A stretch of 64,000 nucleotides of DNA from Eucommia ulmoides. Its lineage: Eukaryota > Streptophyta > Magnoliopsida > Garryales > Eucommiaceae. This document shows positions 36,358 to 48,137 of the stretch, one piece after another. The first letter of the stretch is position 1. Each line of letters begins with the position of its first letter. The notes beneath the pieces are model-generated. The model was not told the DNA's origin. It worked only from the letters and a program-made list of their open reading frames with translations, and did not search any database. Made by a program: the position numbers and the translations under genes. The stretch covers positions 3,038,001-3,102,000 of the forward strand of contig CM028336.1 of NCBI GenBank assembly GCA_016647705.1, in the 5' to 3' direction.

Positions 36358-39300
36358 TTTCGTATAAAATTTGTAAGGGGGAAAGGAATAGGTTGAAAAT
36401 TCCCATAAAGTTCCCTTGGTATACTTGGGCGCACGGAAATTGACTATTAGTCGTCCAAAATTGTAATGGAGTTATTGATTTAGACTAAAATAAGATGATT
36501 ACGGAATTTCAGGGTGTCAACGTGTCATGTGTTCAAACTGAAACTATGGGAACCAAAGTGAAATAATGGTAACACTACAGGGGTGCAAAGTGCCAAAACC
36601 CTTTTCTTGACACAGAAACAGAAATTTGAGAACAAAGATGTCATGTTCCCACAATTTTGTCATAAGAGCAGAAGAACATTTGTCTGGTTTCAGATTTTCT
36701 ACTTCTACTCCCAGGAAAAAGGAAAAAAGAAACAAAAAAGCAGGAACATAAACTAAAACAAAAGCCACCTAAAATTCCATAAGACTTATAATATTGTTCT
36801 TGAGCAAATGGAATACTTTAGGGCCTGTTTGGTTTGGAATTCAAAATAGTTTCTAGAAATTTCAAATATGCTTTTTGAAAACTTGTTTGGATTGTTGGTT
36901 AAGAAAATTTTGAAAATAGTGGTCTAAACCGGAAACAAAATCAAACGCACCCTCAATACTCGGTCAAACAAAAATTGGAAAATAAAAAGGCCAAAAAAAA
37001 GAAAAAAAAAAAAAAAAGAAATATGAGTGAAGATGGGCTTACCATAGTCAAGTAGATAAAAATTTAGATACAGGATATGAGTCGTCACAAATGCGATCAG
37101 TGGAGCAGCAACCATAACCCTGGCAGCTTCAGCTCGAACGTTGAAAGCTCGCAGTATGGCCACAATTAAGGAATATCCAAGTAAAGCCACAGCAGATGAA
37201 TAGTCTAGCTTCTCTGTCAAATCAACATCTCTGCACAGACAGTGTTTCAGGAACTAGCAATCGAATGCAAGACAACAAATATGTGCCGTTTGGTTCGCTA
37301 CTAGTGTTCTCAGTTTTCAAAAACTAGATACACTGCTATTATTTTTATTTTTTTTAAACAAAACAGAGAAGTCATGGCATGAAATGTGATGCAATTGTAA
37401 GAGGAGGATTGCCCTAGGCTTTATATCTAGCTCAGATAACACAAGTGATGTGAGATTCAACACGTCCCCTCACGCACAGGGTGGACTTTTGACAAACCAT
37501 TGTGAACGGATATCGGGAGAAGGGCTCAACATCGATGTGGAATTCAACAATGGCAATTGGCTAGAATCCCACATATCCATATCTTTACTAGATGCAATAT
37601 AGATAATTCCGTGATACATGTATCTATAGGTTTTCTTGTTCAAGTAAAAACTATGACAAATATATGAATGAGACGAACGCGCAGACAAAATAAGTATATG
37701 AGAAACGCTTACCTACTATGGAAAACAGCACTCCAGAACCAGGAGTTCATTGCTAAAATTGCATATATATGCCACAAGCCAGTGTATTCGTAGTAAGTCT
37801 TTTTATTTGGCCTTAAAGGCAACTTGTAGTTCACAAGGATGAAGAAGGATACCCATCCATGAAATTGCATAGCAAGATTAAGAGCAGATAGAGCCACAGA
37901 AACGGGTTCCTGAAAACGTAGTAACATTCGGTTAAATACATGATAAACTAAAGATTGTATATCAGACCATAGAAACTAGGTTTTTTTGCATTAAACCCTA
38001 AAATTCATGGTCAACCAATACACTTGCTACAATAACTTTTTGAGTAATCTAATAATTCTGCCAGAAATCCAAACTCACACACTACATGAAAATCGTTGCA
38101 ATTTTTTACATGGAAAAAAAAAAATTATTGTAGCATGTGGATTGCATTGTAGAAATTTTAATTTTGTGGACTGATCGCTAAAAACCCTTGAAAATAAGAT
38201 TGAAAATTAAAATGTAACCTGTATTCCATATACACGCTTGAATGGCCATTTCCCATGATATTTGACAGGCCGGTGACCAAGTTTTTCTCTTTCTTCTTCC
38301 CTAGCAAGCATACAATGGTACCTGCAGTCACTATGGCAGTCCCATCTTTTCCACCGTAGATAGAGTGGTTCTTGTAGATACCATGGGCCAACTAGGGATT
38401 TTCCATCAGAAGTGAAATTGCAGTGCTGGAAACATTTGTCACCCACACATCCAGTCTTCTCACATTGCGCGATACAATCTCTGGAAAACCAAAAAAACCA
38501 CTTTGTTGCATTAGGAATTTAAGTAGTGACAGTAAATACTAACTCAAAGGAACCCACAACTCTAACGCACACAAAAATAGCTCAAGTATTAACAGGTAAT
38601 CAGTCTCGAATATGTCCTTTAAAGCATCTAGTGCAGGTCAGATGTATGTAGCCTAACCCCTACATAGAGATAGGTTGTTTCGAAGATTTGAACCCAAGAC
38701 CTCAAGGTCACAATGGAGCCACCTTACCATTGTACCCAAGGCTCACCTTGATAACTAAAAGCTATGCGGATGCATTGTTTATGTTGGTTTTAGCTTCTAT
38801 GAACAAGAAGAAATGCAAATTGTAACTATATCATTACAGCTTTGACAAATAGCCCATGTTTATCAATAGACTTAAGCTACTGTCCTTGAAGGCTTGAACA
38901 TGTGAAAGTGAAACAATATTAAGAATGGTAGGCAGTTTCTTGAAGCTTAGGTAATGAAACCCAATCGAATCTTCATATAAACTACAATTAACTAAGCACT
39001 ATATGAATATTAAGAGGAACGCGATTGTGTTCTTTGAGTAATGTTTTTAAAGATTTAAATTACACTCTACAAAGAAGATTAATCACCAAAAGATACAGGT
39101 CTATCGCACAACTCTTAGTGAAATGCTAACAGGACGAGGAAAGGACTAAGTAGAACCTCCTACGCAGCATGAATACTTCTCTAGATATAAATCTTGAACA
39201 AAAGTGTATCCATAATCCAGAAAATTTTAGATGCCAAAATCATTTCAACATATGTTTTTATCTCCAAAATCAATATATATGCATGCGCACACACCCGTTC

Positions 39301-40358
39301 TTCAACACCTGTTCTTAATACACACATGTTCTCAATTTCATGTATGCAGCTAGCACTAATCAAACGGTTTACAATCTGACCAAGTGATCAACTAATCATG
39401 AACTACAAATAGGACTTCCTTCTAACATTAAAAAAAAAAAATATTTGACATCACTACGTGAAGCTTTGTCAAACACGACAAGTCCTCGAGTTCGACACTC
39501 TTATATATTCTATGTCACGTCTCAAGATTAACCTAATGTTCACTCTGTTCGTATATCCTCCTTTGGTAGCATGGAGTGTTAGGCCTCTAAAGTATGGCAC
39601 TTATCCTCCCAGACATGTCATCGCCCGATCATTCCCTCACACAGCTAAGTCTGCCCAATAGAAGATCCTCAAACCTAAATTGCTTATTCGGATCTCATCC
39701 CTTGTCAAGATCCCCCCAGTCTATGGTCTACATATAAGAACAACATATGCCAACAAAACTAGTAGATGAAAACAAAGCAAACACGAATGACCAAATTTCA
39801 GTCTCCGAACCGTCCATTTATTTGGGAACTACTGTACACGGAGTTGTAACAATTTCGAATTAGAAAGTTGTAACAATTCCGAATGAGCCCCACGGTTTTG
39901 TTTCTTATTTTCTGGAAAATTAGTACTCAGTCAACATATCAGATTGCTACAGTTCATCTATTGTGTGAATTAACCAACTACTTCCAATTAAGCTCAGTTT
40001 ACTAGAATTGTCGACTTCTCTGAAATAATGAATCAGAGTTCATATAATTGTAAAAAATCACTATATTCCACCAAATAGAACATCAACAAGAATTTAAACA
40101 TTCTTCCGATTCCAAATCAAACAAGACAAATAACATCAAGATACAATCAAGAACTCACCTACGAAGTAAATCAAATCCGAGAAAATAACAACGAGACAAC
40201 GAAAATTCAAAAACAAGTTCAAGTCAACGATACGAGTAGGAAACAGGAAACCGCACTCACTTGTAAACCGGATCAGCATCACCCGCACTTGCATTGAGAA
40301 CCGCGAAGAGAGACGAAAGTGCAACTAAGAGCACAATCAATCGACATTGTTGCGCCAT
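35704..40358 (-). CDS. Per1/PGAP3-like GPI-anchor remodelling membrane protein
   Basis: Member of the Per1-like family; relatives in yeast (PER1) and mammals (PGAP3) remove an acyl chain from GPI anchors in the secretory pathway. Exons are 40358-40261, 38480-38219, 37909-37713, 37230-37043 and 35990-35704; 343 aa, all GT-AG. A signal peptide (1-25, LIVLLVALSSLFAVLNASA) is followed by a Cys-rich lumenal domain (CIAQCEKTGCVGDKCFQHC, then WDCHSDCRYHCM). Several hydrophobic segments follow (seven are typical), including LWHIYAILAMNSWFWSAVFHSRD and DAHALWHATTIPLTYLWW, which carry the family's conserved His and Asp residues. The last residues are KKAK, fitting a KKXX ER-retrieval signal. Which plant paralogue this is cannot be told. 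Confidence 0.93.
36085..36602. mobile_element. MITE-like element in Per1-like intron 4
   Basis: The left arm TTTTTACACTTTGTATCCCT, then CTCACTTTGGCCCC and TTGAACATATAACACCTTAA, pairs with the right arm GTGTTCAAACTGAAAC, GGGAACCAAAGTGAAAT and GGGTGCAAAGTGCCAAAA. It holds AT and GA microsatellites (36306-36357). It belongs to the same family as 17568 and 48138. Confidence 0.8.
36820..36956. mobile_element. short MITE-like element in Per1-like intron 4
   Basis: GGGCCTGTTTGGTTTGGAAT on the left and GGAAACAAAATCAAACGCAC on the right are loosely inverted, about 136 bp apart. Confidence 0.4.
38595..38757 (-). mobile_element. tRNA-derived SINE in Per1-like intron 1
   Basis: On the minus strand, reading down from 38757: GGTGAGCCTTGGGTACAATG, then GGTAAGGTGGCTCC (A-box like), GGTCTTGGGTTCAAATC (B-box like), GAAACAACCTATCTC and TAGGGGTTAGGCTACATACA. 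This order matches plant tRNA-related SINEs of the Au type. The 3' end is not sharply defined. The rest of this 1.8 kb intron (38760-40260) and 37260-37690 show no recognised feature. Confidence 0.75.
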
Positions 40359-40589
40359 CTGATTCATCAACTAGCAGAACGAAGCGACCGAATTCAAAAG
40401 AAGAATAAGAAAAAGCTCCGGCGGCTTCTACAACAGCGTCAGCGAACGAAAACGCAGGTCCTTTCAAGGACTTGATTGATCATCTCTCCGCATCAAATCA
40501 CGGCGATGGCTGTATCCTCCGGGAATTGATTGGTTTCTGTAGAAATCTCTACGAAATCGAAGATGGAACTTGAAAGCGACGGGAAGAGA

Positions 40590-40775
40590 GAAGAGAGAGA
40601 GAGAGAGGTTCGATTATTGGGGGGCAGAGACCGAATCTCGAGAGGAGGGATTACTTCATACTTGATAGGCTTGTGAATTTACTGGAATACCCTTGTTTGT
40701 TGTAGTAATATCAATTGTTTATGGTTAAATCACGAATGGACGACCTATCAGATCAGAGTTGATCGGTTGATGTAA
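40590..40775. other. upstream flank of the Per1-like gene
   Basis: A short GA run (40591-40606) lies about 240 bp upstream of the ATG, probably in the 5' UTR or core promoter. No other element is seen. Confidence 0.4.
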
Positions 40776-41958
40776 ATATTTAAATTTTAATTTTATTCTT
40801 ATAATAAATTTTATTTTTAAAATTATTAAATTGTTATTATCTTGTGTGTAAAATGATAAAATTATCCTTCGTTAATTCAATTTTTATTTTTTTGTTAAAA
40901 GATAAAAACAAATAGATAATTAATCATTATTTTTTTCTGGCAAGAGGTCCCCACGGTATTTGACAAAAAATAAGAGATTGCCGAAATAAGGGGATATCAA
41001 TGAGAATTTCTCTGTATATTTTCATCTTATTTTATTTTATTATTTTATTCGTAAAAAAAAATTATATTTTGGTCCCTAAAGTACGGCGTGCGGTATGTAT
41101 GTGAATCTTGAAGTTTACCATATTACGCATTTAGTCCTTTAAATTTCACATTTGTTTTAATTTCAGAAAATTAATGATTTGAGACATAAATAAGTTATGC
41201 ACAGCACTTGACATTCTAATGGAGATATTTTTATTATTTTATTACCTTACCAATCTTAATACGTTTTTCTTTAATATTTTTTAGATAATGATTAAGAATG
41301 AGAAAAAGTTGTTGACAAAATATAAGAGGAAGATGTTTTAGATTTAATGAAGTAATAAAATGATGAAAATATATACATTAAAAGGCCATGTGCTGAGCGC
41401 AACCCATTTTTCATCCAAAATTATTACCATCGTTTTCAATTTTGCGAGATCGAAACAAATGTCAAATTTCATAAATCAAATGTGCAATTTGACAAATCTC
41501 AAAGTCCACGTAGACGCACACCCTATACTTTAGGGAACAAAAATGTAATTTTCCGTTTTAATTCTAAAAACTTGCATTTTACTCTTTTTTAATCTTGACC
41601 AAAGGAAAAAAAAAATTGTTAAAAATATAAAATACCTTTTTTTTTTTTTTTTTTTATCTATTTTAAAATTAAATTTAATATTTAAAGATAGCAAAACGAA
41701 TAAATTAACAATCTGCGCTCTTTCTCTCGCTTTTTCCTTTTTCTTTTTTCTATTTCTATTTTTAAATAAAAATTAAAAGAAAGGATAATTTTATTTATTT
41801 TATGAAAAAAAATCGAGTGAGAATTTAATTTTATCTATTTTTAGAAAAAAAAAAAAAGTTAAAATAAAACAAAAAAATGTTAGTTTTTCTATTACTATAA
41901 ATGGGAGATACAAAAATATAATATTTTTTTTAAGTAAAAAGAATATATTAAAATAAAA

Positions 41959-44069
41959 TCCAATCTAATAGTAAATTCTAAGTAATGGAAGAAATTACTT
42001 ATTTCTCAATTGCTATTTTTTATGGCCTTTCACTTGCCTATCTATTCACCTATTTTTAATGGTCATAATTTTTATATTAATAATTCACTTATTTTCTAAT
42101 TGCTATCTTTCATGGCCTTTTACTTCCTCGTGCAATTAGTATTTCACCGGTTTTGAACAATCTCTTTAAAATGAAACAACCTTCGTGACATTGGCATACC
42201 GATCAAATTTGTTGCCAATTGCTCCTTGACATCCCTTTGTGTTGTTTTTTGAAAGAAAATTATTTGTTTAATCATTGCTACACAATTGAACCAGGTTAGA
42301 TTTTCATCATGTTTTCTTACATATTATAAAATTAATTTAGTTTTTTCTAAGGTACTAAATTGGTTGTAATAATAATTGAAGCAAAGTGATTTATTCTTGA
42401 ATTTGATATATTAATTTAGTCTGTATGTTTCCAATCAACAAATGCTTCATACGCGTTCGATGAAATACTTGAACGAAAAATATTAATTTAAATGTATTGT
42501 TTTTTTTTTTTTCGATATTGGAATGTTGTGTTTTCTAATTTCTAATGCTTGAATCCATTAATTTACTCTATGTGTTTCCTATAACCAATGCTTCGTAGGT
42601 GTTCGATGGAATACTTGAACGAAAATATTAGTTTGAATAGATTGTTTTCTATTCTCATAAATAATATAGTGTTGATTGTTTTGGCTCCAAAATTGCAGCA
42701 CGTCATCTTTCCATCCTCCTTTATTGCCTGCCCATCCAAACCCAATACCATAGTCGACACACAATGTTCACCAGGTATGTGTCTAATATCTGATGTTGAT
42801 TAAAATAAAAGAAATAAAAAAAAATGGCAGGTTCTTTGTACAAAGCTAGGGGGAATGCTTCGATAGAGAGGATTAAACTCAGTTTCCTCTTAATCGCTAT
42901 ACTATTTTCTTTTTTGGCGAAGATTTATGCGCACAAGCCAGGGGACAATTTTAGTAATTAACGAGTATATGTCGATTTCTTAATTGAATTTTTTCTGTTT
43001 GAGTTTCCTTATACGGCCATCTTAAACAATTATATTCTCACCCTTAAAACAATAACAAAACCTCAAAACATGAAGATTTTCTAAACTCAAATCAAATTTC
43101 ACAAGACTGGAAAATGTATTACATAAATCAATAGTATTTAATTCAAAAATATTTTTAAATTTAAAAAATTTAGCACCATGTACTCTTTAAATACTAAAAA
43201 AATGTATAACAACCAATATTTGATCTTAAAAGTAATTAAAAAAATGGAAATATATTACATAAATACAAAAATCAAAGTTATCCAAAATTGTAATTCTTTT
43301 AGGAGGTTTACGAGAGTAATTCTTTTATTATATAGTTTTAATTAATTTTTTAATAGTATAGTAACGTGGATAACTAAATAATTTTATATTTAACATTAAA
43401 CGAAGGGGGCGAAGATATTTTTCAAATGACGTGTGATATCGTTGTAGGTTTTCCAAATGAAAGGTGATCACTAAAACTTACTCATGTTTTGGTCGATAAT
43501 TGTTTTTACTATAATTAATTATATGTCATCATATCTTTTCCTCATTTTCTCTCTCTTCAACCATTTAATAAAATTCTCTCTCTATTTATTAATTACATAT
43601 AAAATTTATTAAATTTCATTTTGCTCAAAAGAGTATTCCTATATTTTAACTAAAATAGTTAAAACTATTAAATAATATAAAAAATACCTATTAGATTATT
43701 TTAAAACTATTATTTAAAAAAAAAATGTCAAGTTTCGAAAAGCCCCTTTATGAGCTTATTTTATCTATTTATTTTTTTATGAACATAAATACAAGTAGCG
43801 AATATCAATAGTTTTAAAGATTGTTATTATCAAATTTTTAGGTTATAATTTTTATTTTTGAGTATTAAAATTTATTTTTGTTATGCTCTCATAAAATATA
43901 GGAAAAATTACATTTTAAACCTTCTAGGTATTGACATTTTTCTAAACGATCCATCTCTATTTGAGCGTTTCATTTTAAACCCTTTAAGTATAGACACGTT
44001 TTTATTTGGTCATTCCGTCAGAAATTCCATCCAAACTAACAAGATTTTGAGGGTAAAACCGTCATTTTA

Positions 44070-44108
<39 letters not shown>

Positions 44109-44838
44109 TAATTTTTTAATCATTTTTTAAAATTATTTGACCCATCTCTCTCTCAATTCCTCCCTCTCTCTCCTTTTCCCTGTCAGCCGGAATCACCCTC
44201 GTTACGGGGGGTAGCAACAGGGGAGTGGCACCCCCTGTTACGGGGGAGGAACCAACCCTGTAACAGGGGGTGGAATCACCCCCAAACCAGGGTGGTTCAC
44301 CTCCTGTTTCGGGGTGGAACTACCCCTGTAACAAACGAGTATGAACCACCCCCTGTTTGGGCCGGCGGGGAGAGAAAGGGTGAGAGACAAAATGAGGGAA
44401 TGAGGAATAGAAAGAGAGAGATGGAGGGAGGGAGGAAGGAGGAAGAAAAAAAAAGAGTTGCGGGAGTGGGATAGAGAGAGAGAAATGTAGGGAAAAAAAA
44501 GAAAGAAAGAAAAAAAAGGAAAAAAAATCATTAAAAAATAGAAAAATATGTAAAATGACAGTTTTGCCCTTCTATTATGTTAGTTTTAACAGATTTTTTG
44601 ACGGAATGACTGAATAAAAACGTACTGATATCTAGAGGGTTTAAAATGAAACGCTCAAATAGAGAGGGACCATTTAGAAAAATGTCAATACCTAAAGAGT
44701 TTAAAATGTAATTTTTCCTAAAATATATTAATTATAAAATCAAAGGATAAATTATACGTTATGTGTAATATGTAAATGAAAATATACTTTAATATAATAT
44801 TTTTTCTAGATCCGCATAATATGTGGGTCTACAAGTAG
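41959..44838 (+). mobile_element. non-autonomous Helitron (2880 bp) with defined empty site
   Basis: The insert begins TCCAATCTAATAG after an A and ends in hairpin GATCCGCATAATATGTGGGTC, then TACAAGTAG, before a T. Copy B keeps the uninterrupted site AAAATAAAA|TTAGAAAAC, where A|T is exactly the Helitron target, with no target duplication. The 3' tetranucleotide is GTAG rather than the usual CTRR. The interior from 42960 to 43850 matches the inverted relative at 55921-57587. No Rep/helicase frame is seen. A possible captured exon (QHVIFPSSF frame, 42700-42774, between an AG and a GTATGTG) is only a guess. A 140-bp segment is duplicated at 42400-42510 and 42540-42655. Confidence 0.8.
43901..44718. 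mobile_element. foldback MITE (818 bp) with about 85-bp inverted ends, inside the Helitron
   Basis: The left arm GGAAAAATTACATTTTAAAC continues through TTGACATTTTTCTAAACGAT and GAGCGTTTCATTTTAAACCC. The right arm is its inverse, ending GTTTAAAATGTAATTTTTCC. A TA lies on each side, fitting a TA target. The core carries an AT microsatellite (44077-44104) and repeats of ACCCCCTGTTACGGGG-like words (44195-44345). Confidence 0.88.
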
Positions 44839-45104
44839 TTAGAAAACAAAAGTAGAAGGCTAATGACTCTTTTATTAAACTAATTAAGAAAAAATTTGAT
44901 TAGGTGAATTGCTATCTCAATGATTTACCTACTCCAAACTCATTTTATGCATTTATTATTCATTTCATAATTATCATGCGTGGTATATTATATTAATGCA
45001 TTAATAGACTTACTATTAATTATCAATCAAAATTATCAACCCATAATTATACAAAACAAACCACTTTTAATTTTAATTGTTACACTATATCTGCAATACC
45101 CAAT

Positions 45105-45290
45105 GAGTTTAGTCCGATTGATAAGAGAATGTACCATTGTCATTATTAGCCAGCATTCAATCCTCCAGCGGAACAATCAAAGAATAAAATCTTGAATGTG
45201 CTAAATCGATGTGGGGGTGTGCCCTTAAGATCACTTGAGATGGTAATTAGTCGAGGTGTGTAGAAGCTGACTTGGACACGCGTTATCGTA
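45105..45290 (+). mobile_element. possible SINE-like unit in repeat copy A
   Basis: GTCCGATTGATAAGAGAATG could be an A box and AGCATTCAATCCTCC a B box, 30-40 bp apart. The matching place in copy B (47990-48060) has GTTCGATCCTCC, closer to a canonical B box, and carries an extra tandem copy of the 65-bp segment before it. Confidence 0.4.
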
Positions 45291-45861
45291 TTAAAAAAAT
45301 TTAGAAACCCTAAAAGTAAACTAAATGACAAATATACATTCCAGATTTCACCTTCAAAGAAGTCAAAAGACTGATTTTGGGATGGAAATAGGTTACCAAT
45401 TCGAAAATTAGGATTTATGTTGACTTAACCAACCAATGCAGTGAACGATTTCATTACAATTCTTGAAAATATCAAGACTTGTATACTATTCAAAAAAACA
45501 ATTTAAAATTTATGTCCATACAATCTACTAACTCATAGCAATTTTACAAAACTTGAAAAAAACGCAATATGTTGATATTTTTGTGATTTTTTAGCTTTGA
45601 TGTCATAAACCAATTTTGTCATTCCATAATTTTGTGATTTTTATTTTGTTTATTGATATTTTATGACTTCTAACTTCTATTATGTTTTTTCGAAATGGGT
45701 CTTGTTATAAAAAATTTGGATATTCGATCAATTTTATGAAAAATACAAAATGCAAATATCACGAGGAAGAAAATGCAATTCTTATTGGTTTAATATTCGT
45801 ATAGTAAACAGTTATTTCGTATTATTATAAATAACCCTAACATGATTTTATTTTATTTTTT

Positions 45862-45894
45862 CTAAATCCGCGCATTGCGCAGGCTAAAACTAAT
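45862..45894 (+). mobile_element. Helitron-like 3' terminus
   Basis: A hairpin CCGCGCATTGCGCAGG is followed by CTAAAA and CTAAT, fitting the hairpin plus CTRRT layout. The 5' end of this element was not found. Confidence 0.45.
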
Positions 45895-46018
45895 TTTTTT
45901 TAATAAATTGAAACTACAAGTAATTTTTGCCACAACTTTGTAGATGCTGAGTTTTTTCTTTAATGGTCGAATGGCACTATCAAAAATGAATATAAATACA
46001 AAATACCACCTTAATTAA

Positions 46019-46180
46019 TGATGCAACCCAACCACATACGGTAAAGTGTAACCAGAGTTACCTTGGGCACACGTACAGTTCGATTCTTGCCATGATCGAA
46101 GTCGGTGCTTCCTCAAAATCATAAGCTTATCAAATACATTACAGATGAAAAATAACCTGTATTTGTTTTCATTGACCATA
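46019..46180 (+). mobile_element. possible tRNA-derived SINE
   Basis: ACGGTAAAGTGTAACC (A-box like) and CAGTTCGATTCTTGCC (B-box like) are about 35 bp apart, in the right order, just downstream of AT-rich DNA. No clear tail or target duplication. Confidence 0.4.
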
Positions 46181-46194
46181 TAAAAAATAGTAAA

Positions 46195-48130
46195 AAATTT
46201 AGAATACAAAATTTATTTTTAAAATTACTAAATTGTTATTTATCTTGTGTGTAAAATGGTAAAATTATCCTTTATTAATTCTATTTTTTTATTTATTAAA
46301 AGATAAAAGCAAATAGATAATTGACCAGTATTTTTTGTTTTGGCAATAGGTCTTCATGGTGTTTGACAAAAAATAAGAGATTATTGTAATAATCGTTCAA
46401 ATACAGGGGCTATCAATGGTAATTTCTCCTTATACTTTCATCTTATTTTATTATATTCTATTTATTCGTGAAATTATATTCTGGTCGCTAAAATACGGGT
46501 GGGCGTCTATGTTAATCTTGAAGTTTATCATATTTCACATTTTTTTTAATTTTAGAAAATTAAAAACGTTATTAATGATTTTAGACATAAATAAGTAGTG
46601 GTCACCTGACATTCTAATGGGGAGATTTTTATTATTTTAGTACTTTACTAATCTTAATACATTTTTTCTTAACATTTTTCTAATAACGATTTATCTAGAG
46701 AACGAGAAAGAGTTGTTAACAAAATGTAAGAGGAAGATGTTTTAGATTAAATGAAGTAATAAAACGATGAAAATATATCTATTAAAAGGTCACGTGCTAA
46801 GTACAACTCATTTTTCATCCAAAATCATTATCATCGTTTTTAATTTTGGGGATCGAAACAAATGTCAAATCTTATGGATCAAATGTGTAATTTGACAAAT
46901 CTCAAAGTCCACGTAAACACACACCTTATACTTCAGGGAACAAAAATGTAATTTTCCATTTTTATTCTAAAAACTTGCACTTTACTCTTTTTTAATCTTG
47001 ATCAAAGAAAAAAAAATTGTTAAAAATATAAAATAACTTATTTTTTTTTATCTATTTTAAAATTAAATTTAATATTTAAAGATAGCAAAGCGAAGATATT
47101 AACAATTCCATGCTCATTCTCTCACTTTTTTTTTTCTTTTATTCTAATTCTATTTTTAAATAAAAATTAAAAGAAAGGATAATTTTATTTATTATAGGTA
47201 AACATTAATAAATACATCATTAATAAGAATAAATACATTCTTAATACATTATATATAATCAATCACTTAATAAGTCTCGTAAGTACCTTGGGGAATTATA
47301 TTGAATATTCTATTTTTTTAATGTGTCTCACAGCCGAAAAGAATTCCGAGGGGGAGGTCATTTCGGTTTGGATTTGGGACAAATGGGTTCAAGAGATGAG
47401 AGAATTAAGAAAACCCGCCAGAAAGACTAAGAGTAAAAATCACTACACGTTTGGCTCTTCTTGAGCGTATCTGATGATCCTCTAGCGTATAGTCAAAATA
47501 GAGTGAGAATTTAATTTTATCTATTTTTTGCATTTTTTTTGTCAAAATAAAACAAAAAAGGTTAGTTTTTCTATTACTATAAATGGAAGATACTAAAATA
47601 TAATTTTTTTTAAATATTAAAATAAAATTAGAAAACAAAAGTTGAAGGCTAATGACTCTTTTTTAAAACTAATTAAAAAAACAAATTGATTAGGTGAAAT
47701 GCTATTTGAATGATTTGCCTACTCCAAACTCATTTTATGCATTTATTATTCATTTCATAGTTATCATGCATGGTATATTATATTTAATGCATTAATGAAG
47801 TTACTATTAATTGTCAATCAAAATTATCAACTCATAATTATACAAAACAAATCACTTTTAATTTTAATCGTTACACTATATTTGCAATACCCAATAAAGT
47901 TAGTTCGATTGATAAAAGAAAGCACCATTGTCATTATTAGCCAATGACAAACCACTTTCAATTTTAATTGTTACACAATACATGCAATACCCAATAAAGT
48001 TAGTTCGTTTGACAAAAGAAAGTATCATTGTCATTATAAGCCAATGTTCGATCCTCCAGTAGAACAATCAAGGAGTAAATTCTGAATGTACTAGGTCAAT
48101 GTGGGGAGTGTGCTCTTAAGATCGCTTAGG
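46195..48130. repeat. copy B of the dispersed repeat, holding the empty Helitron site
   Basis: Continuous counterpart of copy A. The Helitron target site is intact near 47625-47640 (AAAATAAAATTAGAAAAC). Relative to copy A it has a private insert of about 295 bp (about 47196-47493), which has no recognisable ends and no gene. Confidence 0.78.
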
Positions 48131-48137
48131 AAGATAA

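Larger units (their letters stand above)
40775..45240. repeat. copy A of an unclassified dispersed repeat, split by a Helitron
   Basis: Parts 40775-41958 and 44839-45240 match copy B (46195-48130) in order and orientation. Shared words include CTTGTGTGTAAAATG, GTATTTGACAAAAAATAAGAG, AAAATTAAAAGAAAGGATAA, GAAGGCTAATGACTCTTTT and ACTCCAAACTCATTTTATGC. No coding capacity is visible. It is unclear whether these are parts of a transposon or segmental copies. Confidence 0.75.

Noticed and set aside
38595-38757. A tRNA gene
   Set aside because: A and B boxes are present, but the sequence cannot form a cloverleaf with an acceptor stem and continues as SINE body.
40775-48130. Copies A and B as the two LTRs of one retrotransposon
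   Set aside because: No TG..CA ends, primer site or purine tract was found at the inner borders, and a third copy occurs at 50095.
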